Shown here piece by piece: positions 17,110 through 24,755 of a stretch of DNA of 38,576 nt (the first letter of the stretch is position 1; each line of letters starts with the position of its first letter). The stretch lies in contig CAMWXB010000040.1 of NCBI GenBank assembly GCA_947178125.1, forward strand, positions 1-38,576, given 5' to 3'. Made by a program: the position numbers and the translations under genes. This stretch comes from an uncultured Lachnospiraceae bacterium (GTDB lineage: Bacteria; Bacillota; Clostridia; Lachnospirales; Lachnospiraceae). Below the pieces are notes generated by a model. That model saw only the letters and a program-made list of their open reading frames with translations. It was not told the DNA's origin and ran no database searches.

Positions 17110-17251
17110 GTATGAGAAGTACTTCTAAAACTCATGCCAGAGGGCATTTCGCTAAGAAGTACTAAGTCTCACACCGAAGAATGCCAAAAAACGGGCATTC
17201 TTCATCACCAATTTATTTGTGTCCGGATTTTGAGATTCCGCAAAACGGAAT
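17110..17251 (+). ncRNA. Multi-hairpin leader element, copy 1
   Basis: Nested and serial stems can be drawn: outer GTATGAGA (17110-17117)/TCTCACAC (17167-17174, one mismatch); inner AGTACTTCT (17118-17126)/AGAAGTACT (17155-17163); apical ATGCC (17134-17138)/GGCAT (17143-17147); then GAAGAATGCC (17176-17185)/GGCATTCTTC (17194-17203); then ATTCCG (17235-17240)/CGGAAT (17246-17251). ATGGAGG (17253-17259) follows and supplies the ribosome binding site of the alpha/beta hydrolase. Copy 2 at 25676-25820 has the same order of stems with compensatory changes, which argues for a conserved fold in this 5' leader. Confidence 0.6.
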
Positions 17252-17264
17252 TATGGAGGTTTAT

Positions 17265-18029
17265 GTGATTACCCAAATTGATCAGATTTCAGTCAACTAT
17301 ATAGATGAAGGCGAAGGGGATGTTGTCCTTCTGCTGCATGGCTGGGGCTCCAATATTACGCTGTTTCAGGGTATTATCGATACCTTATCTCCGCACCACA
17401 GAGTCATTGCACTCGATATGCCGGGATTTGGCAAGACACCGGAACCGCCGGAGCCGTGGTGTGTGGACGATTATGTAGACTTTGTCATGAAATTTCTCGA
17501 CAGCCTGCGCATAAAAGAATTCAGCGCGCTGGTGCATTCTTTTGGCGGCAGGGTGCTTTTCAAAATGAATGCGAGGGAAAATCTTCCGTATGTGATTCAT
17601 AAAGCGGTCTTAATTGACAGTGCAGGCATTATGCCGAAAAAGACATGGAAACAGAAAGCGAGTCTGCGCCTTTATAAGATGGCGAGCCGGTTCATGAGTA
17701 CGAAGCCGCTGCATTTTCTGTATCCTGATGCGGTGGAGGATATGAGGAAGAAGAGAGGTTCTGTGGACTATAACAATGCGACACCGACAATGCGGGCGAC
17801 GCTTGTAAAAGTAGTCAATGAAGACCTTGAGCCGCTTATTGCGGAGATAAGCTGCCCGACACTTTTGGTCTGGGGCGATATGGATACGGCAACACCGATT
17901 GCGGATGCAAAGGTCATGGAAGGACTGATTAAAGATGCCGGGCTTGTGGTGTGCGAGGGAGCGGGACACTATTCCTTTTTGGAACAGCCTGCGAAAGTGC
18001 ATGGTGCATTACAGGCTTTCTTGGGATAA
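17265..18029 (+). CDS. Alpha/beta hydrolase
   Basis: This 254-residue hydrolase shows the family landmarks: the oxyanion-hole segment LLHGWGS, DMPGFGKT, the nucleophile elbow HSFGGR (S92), an acid in VWGDMDTATP, and the catalytic His in GAGHYSFLEQP. The substrate cannot be told. The GTG at 17265 lies 5 bases after GGAGG; an in-frame ATG at 17253 overlaps that site and is unlikely. It is followed by a MurF-like ligase and ddl, so a role in cell-envelope metabolism is possible by context only. Its leader is the structured element 17110-17251. Confidence 0.8.
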   Translation: MITQIDQISVNYIDEGEGDVVLLLHGWGSNITLFQGIIDTLSPHHRVIALDMPGFGKTPEPPEPWCVDDYVDFVMKFLDSLRIKEFSALVHSFGGRVLFKMNARENLPYVIHKAVLIDSAGIMPKKTWKQKASLRLYKMASRFMSTKPLHFLYPDAVEDMRKKRGSVDYNNATPTMRATLVKVVNEDLEPLIAEISCPTLLVWGDMDTATPIADAKVMEGLIKDAGLVVCEGAGHYSFLEQPAKVHGALQAFLG

Positions 18030-18094
18030 AATTTTGGTATTAGGAAACAGAAACTCTATATTTTGTCGGAAAGAAGCGGAAAGGAAATAGAAAT

Positions 18095-19666
18095 TTGTTT
18101 ATGGATATCGTTTTGTGGATATTGTGGTTTGGCACCTGGCTGGTCGGCACTGTCCGGTTTGAACTTTATATCGTTCATATGTTTCAACAGAATTCGTACA
18201 AACCGACGGAATACCGGGAATGGCTGCAGGTGAAAGAGAATATTGGCAGGCTGCTTGGGAAGACTCTTTATGCGTTGATTTCTCTGCCGCTTCTGCTTAT
18301 AGGCGGAAAGGGATGTCTGATTGCGGCGTGCATGATGAATCTGATGACCATTCTGGTAAATAAAGCGCGCCAGGCGAAGAAGCCGCTCGTTTATACTGCA
18401 CGGGTGAAACGTATGCTCATAACGACGGGGATTCTTTTTACGGCTGTGCTCGTAATAGCAGCCCTTTCAAGCAGAGCGGCGAATATAGGCGCGTTTGTTC
18501 TGTCGGTTCTGTTTGTACTGATGCCGTCGCTCGTTCTGTTGGTAAATCTGCTCAATCATCCGATTGAACAGGGCATCAATCAGCACTATATCAACGATGC
18601 GGCAAGGATTTTGCAGGAGATGCCAAATCTGACGATCATCGGTGTGACAGGAAGTTATGGAAAGACCAGTGTAAAGTATTTTCTGAGTAAACTGCTTTCC
18701 ACACAGTTCAGTGTACTGCATACGCCGGGGAATTATAATACGACGCTGGGCGTTGTCAGAACGATCAGAGAGCAGATGAAGCCGTTTCATGAAATTTTTA
18801 TCTGTGAAATGGGGGCAAGGGAAGTCGGAGATATTAAAGAAATCTGTGATTTGGTCCATCCCCGTTATGGGATTATCACTTCAATTGGACCGCAGCATTT
18901 ACAGAGTTTTCACAGTATTGAAAATGTTATCCATACAAAGTTCGAACTGGCGGATGCGGTTCCGACAGATGGAAAAGTGTTTCTCAATTATGACAATGAT
19001 CATATCCGTGGTCACAAAACGGATAAACCGGTCGTCAGCTACGGGACAGGGGAGAACAGTGCTGATTATACGGCTTATGATATTTCCGTTTCCAAAGAAG
19101 GCTCTGCTTTTAAGATGAAAGACAGGAACGGTCAGGAATTTGTGTTTCATACGAAACTGGTGGGCAATCATAATGTGCAGAACATTGCAGGTGCGATTGC
19201 CGTTGCCAATACGCTTGGCATCCCGATGGAGAAACTTCTGTATCCGGTGAAGCAGCTGGAAAGCGTTCCACACAGGCTGCAGTTGATAAAGCAGGGAAAC
19301 CGGACGATACTCGACGATGCTTATAATTCCAATAAGAGTGGATTTAAAGCGGCGCTGGATACACTGGCGATGTTTGAGGATCTTCGGATTCTGGTGACGC
19401 CGGGAATGGTCGAACTCGGCGAAAGCGAGTATGAAGAAAATAAGGAAGTGGGCATTTATGCACATGATAAATGCGATTATGCAGTTTTAGTCGGTAAGAC
19501 GCGGACGAAACCGATACAGGACGGTCTGTTGGAAGCCGGTTTTCTCAAGCAGAGAATGATTCTTGTGGATTCTCTGGAAGAAGCGTTCCAGATGGTCAAT
19601 GCGATATCAGATGAGAGGCAGAAGGTCATTCTGATAGAAAATGATCTGCCGGATAATTATAATTAA
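18095..19666 (+). CDS. Membrane-anchored MurF-like Mur ligase
   Basis: The 523-residue protein begins with about 165 residues holding several hydrophobic segments, including one at the N-terminus, two around 60-90 and two around 105-155. A Mur ligase follows: ATP loop GVTGSYGKTS, the NYNTTLGV and CEMGAREVGDI segments, GPQHLQSF, GNHNVQNIAGA and DDAYNSNKSG, typical of MurF. Soluble MurF adds D-Ala-D-Ala to the UDP-MurNAc tripeptide; the next gene encodes the ligase that makes D-Ala-D-Ala, which supports that role. The membrane domain is the odd part and may tether the step to the translocase. TTG at 18095 is preferred (AAAGGA 9 bases upstream); ATG at 18101 is the alternative. Confidence 0.8.
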   Translation: MFMDIVLWILWFGTWLVGTVRFELYIVHMFQQNSYKPTEYREWLQVKENIGRLLGKTLYALISLPLLLIGGKGCLIAACMMNLMTILVNKARQAKKPLVYTARVKRMLITTGILFTAVLVIAALSSRAANIGAFVLSVLFVLMPSLVLLVNLLNHPIEQGINQHYINDAARILQEMPNLTIIGVTGSYGKTSVKYFLSKLLSTQFSVLHTPGNYNTTLGVVRTIREQMKPFHEIFICEMGAREVGDIKEICDLVHPRYGIITSIGPQHLQSFHSIENVIHTKFELADAVPTDGKVFLNYDNDHIRGHKTDKPVVSYGTGENSADYTAYDISVSKEGSAFKMKDRNGQEFVFHTKLVGNHNVQNIAGAIAVANTLGIPMEKLLYPVKQLESVPHRLQLIKQGNRTILDDAYNSNKSGFKAALDTLAMFEDLRILVTPGMVELGESEYEENKEVGIYAHDKCDYAVLVGKTRTKPIQDGLLEAGFLKQRMILVDSLEEAFQMVNAISDERQKVILIENDLPDNYN

Positions 19667-19769
19667 GCAAGGTTGAAAAATCAGAGATTTTTCATAGACG
19701 AATTTATTCGCCTTGCGAAGATTGGTGCCTGGACGCTTTCAGCGTCGGCCCAAAGTTCGCAGGTTGAGA
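19667..19769 (+). promoter_or_regulatory. Structured leader of ddl with competing stems
   Basis: GCAAGG (19667-19672) pairs with CCTTGC (19711-19716) around two stems, TGAAAAATC (19674-19682)/GATTTTTCA (19686-19694) and CGAAT (19699-19703)/ATTCG (19706-19710), making a three-way junction. GCGAA (19715-19719) can instead pair with TTCGC (19756-19760) around GACGC (19732-19736)/GCGTC (19742-19746). The two outer stems share bases 19715-19716 and so exclude each other. TCGCAGGTTGAGA (19757-19769) matches the pncA leader at 12 of 13. A regulatory switch is possible but unproven. Confidence 0.4.
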
Positions 19770-19788
19770 GAAAGGTGTGGTTGTCAAT

Positions 19789-20970
19789 ATGAAAATTAAA
19801 GTAGGTGTTTTTTTTGGTGGAAAAAGTGTAGAGCATGAGGTTTCCGTTATTTCCGGTATTCAGGCGCTGAATGCTTTTGACAGGGAGAAATACGACCCGA
19901 TTCCCATTTATATTACAAAGGAAAACGAGATGTATACCGGAGAAGCCATTGGAGATATTAAAAATTACAAAAGTATTCCTGATTTATTGAAAAAAGGCAT
20001 CCGCATCTTTTTGATCTGTGAAAACGGAAAGTTGAATCTGGTCCAATATCCGGAAAAGAAGTTCGGGCATTCCACCGTCGATCATATTGATGTGGCCTTT
20101 CCGGTCGTGCATGGCGCCAATGTGGAGGACGGTTCTTTGCAGGGATTTCTGCGGCATTACAATGTACCGTTCGTGGGGTGCGATGTTATGGCGGCTGCGG
20201 CTTCCATGGACAAATATGTCATGAAAGCAATTTTAAAGGATAATGATATTCCGATACTGGATTGTGTGACGCTGCATGTCAAGGAATATCAGGCAGACGA
20301 AGAGGCGGCATACCGTAAAGTGGAGAGAAAAATAGAATATCCTGTCATTGTAAAACCGGTCAATCTCGGCTCCAGTGTCGGGATTAAAGTAGCAAAAGAC
20401 CGGGAAGGACTGCAGGAAGCGCTGGAATATGCTTATGAATTTGGGCAGAAGGTGCTGATTGAACGTGCGATTATGAATCTGCGCGAAATCAACTGCGCTG
20501 TACTCGGTGATTATGAGAGCGCGCAGGCATCGGAATGTGAAGAGCCGATTTCCAGCGATGAAATTTTAAGCTATGAGGATAAATATGTGGCAGGAGGAAA
20601 AGGCGGTTCCGAAGGAATGCGCACCGCGCGGAGAGAACTTCCGGCAAATCTTACACCGGAGCTTCGGGAGGAAATCCGTACGCTTGCAGTCAGGACTTTT
20701 CAGGCGTTGGACTGCAATGGTGTATCGAGGATTGATTTCATGATCGATAAAGATACTGGAAAAGTATATGTCAATGAGATTAATTCCATTCCGGGTTCCC
20801 TTGCATTCTATTTGTGGGAGATTATGGGGAAATCTTATGCAGAACTGCTCGACGATATGGTGAAACTCGCACTCAAACGGGAACGGGAAGAGAGTGGTTT
20901 TATGACTTCTTTCCAGAGCAATATTTTGCAGAATGCCAATCTGTCAGGCGCTAAGGGAATCAAAAAATAA
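19789..20970 (+). CDS. ddl: D-alanine--D-alanine ligase
   Basis: Ddl makes the D-Ala-D-Ala dipeptide for peptidoglycan. The 393-residue ATP-grasp protein shows FFGGKSVEHEVSVISG, HGANVEDGSLQG, VKPVNLGSSVGI, SRIDFMID and VNEINSIPGS. The SYEDKY segment keeps the Tyr associated with D-Ala rather than D-lactate specificity. An unusually Gly-rich insertion (AGGKGGSEG) lengthens the following loop. The ATG at 19789 gives the family N-terminus; a GTG at 19777 lies inside the AAAGGTG site. The leader 19667-19769 is highly structured. It follows the MurF-like gene with no clear terminator other than those hairpins. Confidence 0.93.
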   Translation: MKIKVGVFFGGKSVEHEVSVISGIQALNAFDREKYDPIPIYITKENEMYTGEAIGDIKNYKSIPDLLKKGIRIFLICENGKLNLVQYPEKKFGHSTVDHIDVAFPVVHGANVEDGSLQGFLRHYNVPFVGCDVMAAAASMDKYVMKAILKDNDIPILDCVTLHVKEYQADEEAAYRKVERKIEYPVIVKPVNLGSSVGIKVAKDREGLQEALEYAYEFGQKVLIERAIMNLREINCAVLGDYESAQASECEEPISSDEILSYEDKYVAGGKGGSEGMRTARRELPANLTPELREEIRTLAVRTFQALDCNGVSRIDFMIDKDTGKVYVNEINSIPGSLAFYLWEIMGKSYAELLDDMVKLALKREREESGFMTSFQSNILQNANLSGAKGIKK

Positions 20971-21006
20971 CAGCGGAAAATTATCTCGAAAAATGAAATG
21001 ATTCAG

Positions 21007-21035
21007 GTATAAACTCCCACCATTTACAGATACTA
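21007..21035 (+). promoter_or_regulatory. Sigma-G/sigma-F type promoter of spoVT
   Basis: GTATA (21007-21011) fits the sigma-G -35 GHATR, and GATACTA (21029-21035) fits CATNNTA except for the first base. The spacer is 17. SpoVT is a forespore gene under sigma-G in Bacillus subtilis, which supports this reading. A partial repeat of the -10 region (ATACTATTAGC near 21053) follows. Confidence 0.6.
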
Positions 21036-21084
21036 GTAGCACGTTTATTCAAAATACTATTAGCGTAAATGGAGGTTTTATCAT

Positions 21085-21630
21085 ATGAAAGCAACAGGAA
21101 TTGTTAGAAGAATAGATGATCTCGGCCGTATCGTGATTCCGAAAGAAATCCGCAGGACACTGCGGATTCGGGAAGCTGACCCGTTAGAAATCTACACGGA
21201 CAGGGAAGGCGAGATTATTTTGAAAAAATATTCCCCAATTGGTGAGATGGGAACTTTTGCCAAACAGTACGCGGAAAGTATGGCGCAGGTTTCCGGGCAT
21301 ATCGCAATGATAGCGGACAGAGACCAGTTTATTGCCGTTTCAGGCGGTATGAAAAATGTGCTCGGAAAATCAATCAGCCGGGATTTGGAAGAAAAGATCA
21401 ATAACCGGGAAAGCGTTGTAGCGACCAAGGGCGACCGAAATTTTATTTCCATCTGTCATGAATCCGACGATGAATATCAGCACGAGGCAATCAGTCCTAT
21501 CATTTGTGAAGGAGATGTCATCGGCGCGGTCATCCTTCTGGAAATGGATAATAAATCGAAGATGGGAGAAGTGGAGCAGAAGCTGATTCAGTCTGCGGCC
21601 GGATTTCTTGGAAGGCAGATGGAGCAATAG
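21085..21630 (+). CDS. spoVT: Stage V sporulation protein T
   Basis: SpoVT is an AbrB-family transcription factor of the forespore. The 181-residue protein begins with an AbrB/SpoVT domain (MKATGIVRRIDDLGRIVIPKEIRRTLRI, residues 1-50, including the swapped-hairpin DNA-binding core) and continues into a GAF-like domain (about 60-180) that in SpoVT forms the effector part. GGAGG lies 9 bases before the ATG. It has a forespore-like promoter and its own terminator. Its place after mfd parallels B. subtilis, although here four genes, including ddl, lie between. Confidence 0.94.
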   Translation: MKATGIVRRIDDLGRIVIPKEIRRTLRIREADPLEIYTDREGEIILKKYSPIGEMGTFAKQYAESMAQVSGHIAMIADRDQFIAVSGGMKNVLGKSISRDLEEKINNRESVVATKGDRNFISICHESDDEYQHEAISPIICEGDVIGAVILLEMDNKSKMGEVEQKLIQSAAGFLGRQMEQ

Positions 21631-21648
21631 GCGATTCTGTTCAATGGG

Positions 21649-21685
21649 CAGGCTGCCTCTTTGAGCAGGGCAGCTGCCTGTTTTT
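21649..21685 (+). terminator. Terminator after spoVT
   Basis: CAGGCTGCC (21649-21657) pairs with GGCAGCTGCCTG (21669-21680) with a 3-base bulge, followed by TTTTT. Confidence 0.8.
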
Positions 21686-21751
21686 ATACTATGAGGAATT
21701 GTTGTAATCGTAGTGGTTTTCGAACAAGAAGTTACATAGTAAATTCTTGGG

Positions 21752-21777
21752 GCGCAAGCTGCGGAGTTTGCGCTTTT
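21752..21777 (+). terminator. Terminator-like hairpin before the nitroreductase
   Basis: GCGCAA (21752-21757) pairs with TTGCGC (21768-21773) and is followed by TTTT and then TATAAT (21779-21784). It could terminate read-through or act as an attenuator. No good -35 goes with the TATAAT. Confidence 0.4.
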
Positions 21778-21827
21778 ATATAATGTAGAATAAACAGAGA
21801 CGTCAAGCGAAATCGGGAGAAAAGGAA

Positions 21828-22418
21828 ATGGATTCCATACAAAAGCGAAGAAGCATTCGTAAATATGAAGACAGGCAGATTGAGAAAAGTGATATCGAAG
21901 AGATCATAAAGGCAGGAATGCTCGCGCCATCGGCGAAGAACAGACAGCCTTGGAAATATATTGTTTATTGTGGCAGTACGAAGGAGGAATTATTGGATAT
22001 AATGGAAAATGGCCTCATACGGGAAGAGCGTATAGAAGCTTCTTTGCCGTTATCGAAAAATGGTCTGCCGGATGCTTTTCATACATTGAAGATCATGCGG
22101 CAGGCGCCTGTCCTGATCATCATCTTAAATACAAACGGCGTATCGATATTTGAAAAAATCAGTGTAGATGAGCGTGTTACGGAAATCTGTGACAGCTTAT
22201 CAATTGGGGCATCGGTTGAAAATATGCTGCTCCGAGCGACGGAACTTGGAATCGGTTCACTTTGGATTGCCAATACATGCTTTGCATATAAAGAATTGGT
22301 GGAATATATCGGGACAGAGCATCAGCTCGTAGGGGCGGTGGCGCTGGGATATGCAGATGAATTTCCGAATGCAAGGCCCAGGAAAGAATTGGAGGAAGTT
22401 GTCGAGTTCCGGGAATAG
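21828..22418 (+). CDS. Nitroreductase-family oxidoreductase
   Basis: This 196-residue FMN-dependent family member shows the N-terminal SIQKRRSIRKY phosphate-binding segment, MLAPSAKNRQPW, the SIGASVENMLLRATELGIGSLW core and a C-terminal VGAVALGYADE with a Pro/Arg tail. Nitroreductases reduce nitro groups, quinones or flavins with NAD(P)H; the substrate is unknown. The start at 21828 has GGAGAAAAGGA close upstream. It stands as a single gene between terminator-like hairpins and a convergent CPBP protease. A deleted relative lies at 23392-23564. Confidence 0.88.
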   Translation: MDSIQKRRSIRKYEDRQIEKSDIEEIIKAGMLAPSAKNRQPWKYIVYCGSTKEELLDIMENGLIREERIEASLPLSKNGLPDAFHTLKIMRQAPVLIIILNTNGVSIFEKISVDERVTEICDSLSIGASVENMLLRATELGIGSLWIANTCFAYKELVEYIGTEHQLVGAVALGYADEFPNARPRKELEEVVEFRE

Positions 22419-22456
22419 AATAAGCGGAAGATTTTAGAATGAATAAAAATATATTA

Positions 22457-23164
22457 CTATCGCAAAAGAATATTATATGCAAAATTCGACATCCAATGTG
22501 GGATAATAGCGCCATATAAGGAATTTGTTTTTGAATAAATATAAGTAAGAACAGTATGCGTAATAAACAAATCTGCTATCCAGCTTAAATTATTTATGGT
22601 TAAATCATGCAATGTCATTTTGTAAACAATCATTCTATAGGGAAAGTGCATTATAATAAATAAAATCCCTGCTACAAATACTGCCAGCCACTTCTTTTTG
22701 AACAGCCCATATATTCTCGTTCCAATGTATCCTCTGAAAACAACTTCCTCGCAAACGGATACTAATAAATAATATATGGATAATACTAATATTTCCTGTA
22801 TAGAAATCAGTTCGCTTCCAGCTATTAAATGCGATAAGCAGTTATTATAGAACAGAAAAGAAGCGAGTATTGTGCCTGTAATAATACTGCCTTTCCACTT
22901 TCCGTTAGAGAGACCGATCGTGTCTAAAGTCTGCTTCTTCAACCTAATGAACAATATTGTGATACCTGTCATAAAGGCGTTGAACATACAGCCAACAAGC
23001 AATATGTTTTCCCTTATAAATTCAAACTTAATTTGCAATATTGCCAAAATGGAATAATTTAAGATCATTATTCCGAACAATAGCAACGATAACATTCCAT
23101 CTGCTTTTGTATATTGCCTTAGATTATTTTGATACGCTCTGTCATTTTTTAGTATTTTAAACAT
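22457..23164 (-). CDS. CPBP-family intramembrane protease-like protein
   Basis: This 235-residue membrane protein has about six hydrophobic segments. The diagnostic motifs of the CPBP (Abi/CAAX) family are present in order: EEVVFRGYIGTR, then FIIMHFP (FxxxH), then PHWMSN (HxxxN). Members cleave prenylated proteins in eukaryotes; bacterial ones act in bacteriocin maturation or immunity or are uncharacterised. No bacteriocin gene is visible nearby. The ATG at 23164 has GAAGGAG about 13 bases upstream, and the codon usage is AT-richer than its neighbours, possibly a sign of acquisition. TGGACA and TATAGG upstream are only a weak promoter. Confidence 0.85.
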   Translation of the reverse strand: MFKILKNDRAYQNNLRQYTKADGMLSLLLFGIMILNYSILAILQIKFEFIRENILLVGCMFNAFMTGITILFIRLKKQTLDTIGLSNGKWKGSIITGTILASFLFYNNCLSHLIAGSELISIQEILVLSIYYLLVSVCEEVVFRGYIGTRIYGLFKKKWLAVFVAGILFIIMHFPYRMIVYKMTLHDLTINNLSWIADLFITHTVLTYIYSKTNSLYGAIIPHWMSNFAYNILLR

Positions 23165-23310
23165 ACCTATAACCGTGCTCCTTCGCCTTGACCCTATAAT
23201 CCTGTTGTAGAATTGTCCAACATCGTTATTTTACCATAAGTGCGCACACAGCTCCACTAAATTTTGCAGTACTCCTTTTGCCGTAATCTTATAGAGTGGA
23301 CGCGGGGACT

Positions 23311-23339
23311 TTGCAAATTTTGTCATAGCAGTATACAAT
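23311..23339 (+). promoter_or_regulatory. Promoter of the nitroreductase remnant
   Basis: TTGCAA (23311-23316) and TACAAT (23334-23339) are 17 bases apart. This looks like the intact promoter of a gene that has since been deleted internally (23392-23564), and it might now serve the AlkZ-like/EVE gene. Confidence 0.45.
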
Positions 23340-23391
23340 AAGAGAAATAGAATATGAAATTTTTAGTAGAAACTAACAGGAGGAAAGCAAA

Positions 23392-23564
23392 ATGCCAGAA
23401 ACATTAAAAGTATTAGAATCAAGAAGAAGCTTTCGTGCTTATAAAACGGAACTGATTGAAGAAGAAACTGCAGGCAATTATTAAGGCTGGTACTTGGTTA
23501 TGCAGCAGCACCACCTAAAGCGGCGGCACCAAGAAAAGAAGATTATGTTTACTACATTCGATAA
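23392..23564 (+). pseudogene. Nitroreductase remnant with large internal deletion
   Basis: An AGGAGG site (23378-23383) sits 8 bases before an ATG that opens MPETLKVLESRRSFRAYK, a normal nitroreductase N-terminus. The frame stops after 30 codons (23484). In the next frame LQAIIKAGT continues the homology, and in the third frame the sequence reads LGYAAAPPKAAAPRKEDY and ends with YYIR and a stop at 23564, a typical nitroreductase C-terminus. So the two ends of one gene are joined with about 140 central codons missing, plus a frameshift. No function is expected. Confidence 0.85.
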
Positions 23565-23588
23565 TGAATTTTAATGGAGAGTATTAAG

Positions 23589-24728
23589 ATGGCAAACGAA
23601 TCAGGTACATGGGTCATATATGGTATCAGCGAGGATGATCCTGCGTGCATTCATACAGTGGAAGAAGCAATTACATATATAAACGAAATTGGGTTCCTGC
23701 CGTTGTTCAAAAATGATATTCCGGGATTTTCACTGGAAGAGAGGACTGTGTCGGAATATTGGTGGAGCGGAGATCCGAAGCGCGATCCGTGGGAATGGAG
23801 AGAGCGCATTGCCAGAAGCGGAGAAGTGGCTTATGGCAAGTTCTTTGACAAGAAGGCCGGATTCATTTCCAGGGAATGGTTCCCCTATTTTGCAAATTAC
23901 CGCAGGGATGGGTATGACTTCGATGCGCTCTGGGATGATGAGAAGGCTTCTATACGCCAGAAGAAGATCATGGACCTTTTTGCAGAAGAGAATGTGGATG
24001 CGGAATTGTATTCCTTCGAGGTAAAACAGAATGCGGGCTTTGGAAAAGGCGGAGAGAAAAATTTTGAAGGTACGGTCACTGACCTTGAGATGAAGCTGTA
24101 TCTTTGCATGAGAGATTTCCGGCAGAGGAAAAATAAGAAGGGTGAAAGCTATGGCTGGTCGATTGCAGTGTATTCCACGCCGGAACATCTTTGGGGATAT
24201 GACCATGTAACTTCTGCCTATCGGGAAGATTCTGCAGAATCCTGGAAGCGGATAGTACAACATATGAATGAGATATATCCGAATGCTGCGGAAGCGCAGA
24301 TTCGCAGAGTGCTCGGGATTTCAAAAGACGGCGCTCTGCAGAAGAGAAAGTCGAATCGCACTGAGGCAAAGGACTGGATCATCCCGGCTAATCCGAAATA
24401 TTACGATGTGGTCGGTGCATTTGAGGCTTCTAATGTTGTGACCTGGAAGCAGAGCAGCGATATCCATGTGGGTGATGTGATTTACATGTATGTGGCTGCA
24501 CCGTATTCCTCTATCCTGTATAAATGTAAGGCAATAGAAGTCGATATTCCCTATAATTTTTCAGATGAGAATCTGACCGTGAAGAATGCGATGAAAGTGG
24601 AACTTCTGGAGAAGTATGAGTCAGGAGTATGGTCGTTTGAGCGGATGAAGCAGTTTGGTGTATACGCGGTCCGGGGGCCAAGGAATATGCCGGCGGAATT
24701 GAAAAGCGAGATGGAGAAATCTATTTAA
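23589..24728 (+). CDS. AlkZ-like N-terminal region fused to an EVE/PUA-like domain
   Basis: The 379-residue protein has an N-terminal region (about 1-150) rich in W and charged residues (EYWWSGDPKRDPWEWR, SREWFPYFANYRRDGYDF) like proteins annotated as AlkZ-related, i.e. related to winged-helix DNA glycosylases. From about residue 260 it reads KDWIIPANPKYYDVVGAF, IHVGDVIYMYVAAPYSSI, a typical EVE/PUA-like opening and core. EVE domains read modified bases and are common in defence-associated fusions, so a DNA-modification or repair role is a reasonable inference. The ATG at 23589 has GGAGAG 7 bases upstream; the earlier ATG at 23574 has none. It ends at a bidirectional terminator. Confidence 0.65.
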   Translation: MANESGTWVIYGISEDDPACIHTVEEAITYINEIGFLPLFKNDIPGFSLEERTVSEYWWSGDPKRDPWEWRERIARSGEVAYGKFFDKKAGFISREWFPYFANYRRDGYDFDALWDDEKASIRQKKIMDLFAEENVDAELYSFEVKQNAGFGKGGEKNFEGTVTDLEMKLYLCMRDFRQRKNKKGESYGWSIAVYSTPEHLWGYDHVTSAYREDSAESWKRIVQHMNEIYPNAAEAQIRRVLGISKDGALQKRKSNRTEAKDWIIPANPKYYDVVGAFEASNVVTWKQSSDIHVGDVIYMYVAAPYSSILYKCKAIEVDIPYNFSDENLTVKNAMKVELLEKYESGVWSFERMKQFGVYAVRGPRNMPAELKSEMEKSI

Positions 24729-24755
24729 AAAGGCATATCTGGGATATGCTTTTTT
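24727..24755. terminator. Bidirectional terminator
   Basis: GCATATC (24733-24739) pairs with GATATGC (24743-24749), with an A run on the left and TTTTTT on the right. It separates the AlkZ-like/EVE gene from the convergent XRE-TPR gene. Confidence 0.88.

Noticed and set aside
19667..19790. T-box or known riboswitch in the ddl leader
   Set aside because: No T-box sequence (TGGNACCGCG-like) or other riboswitch core that I know is present; only generic stems and the shared 13-mer are seen.
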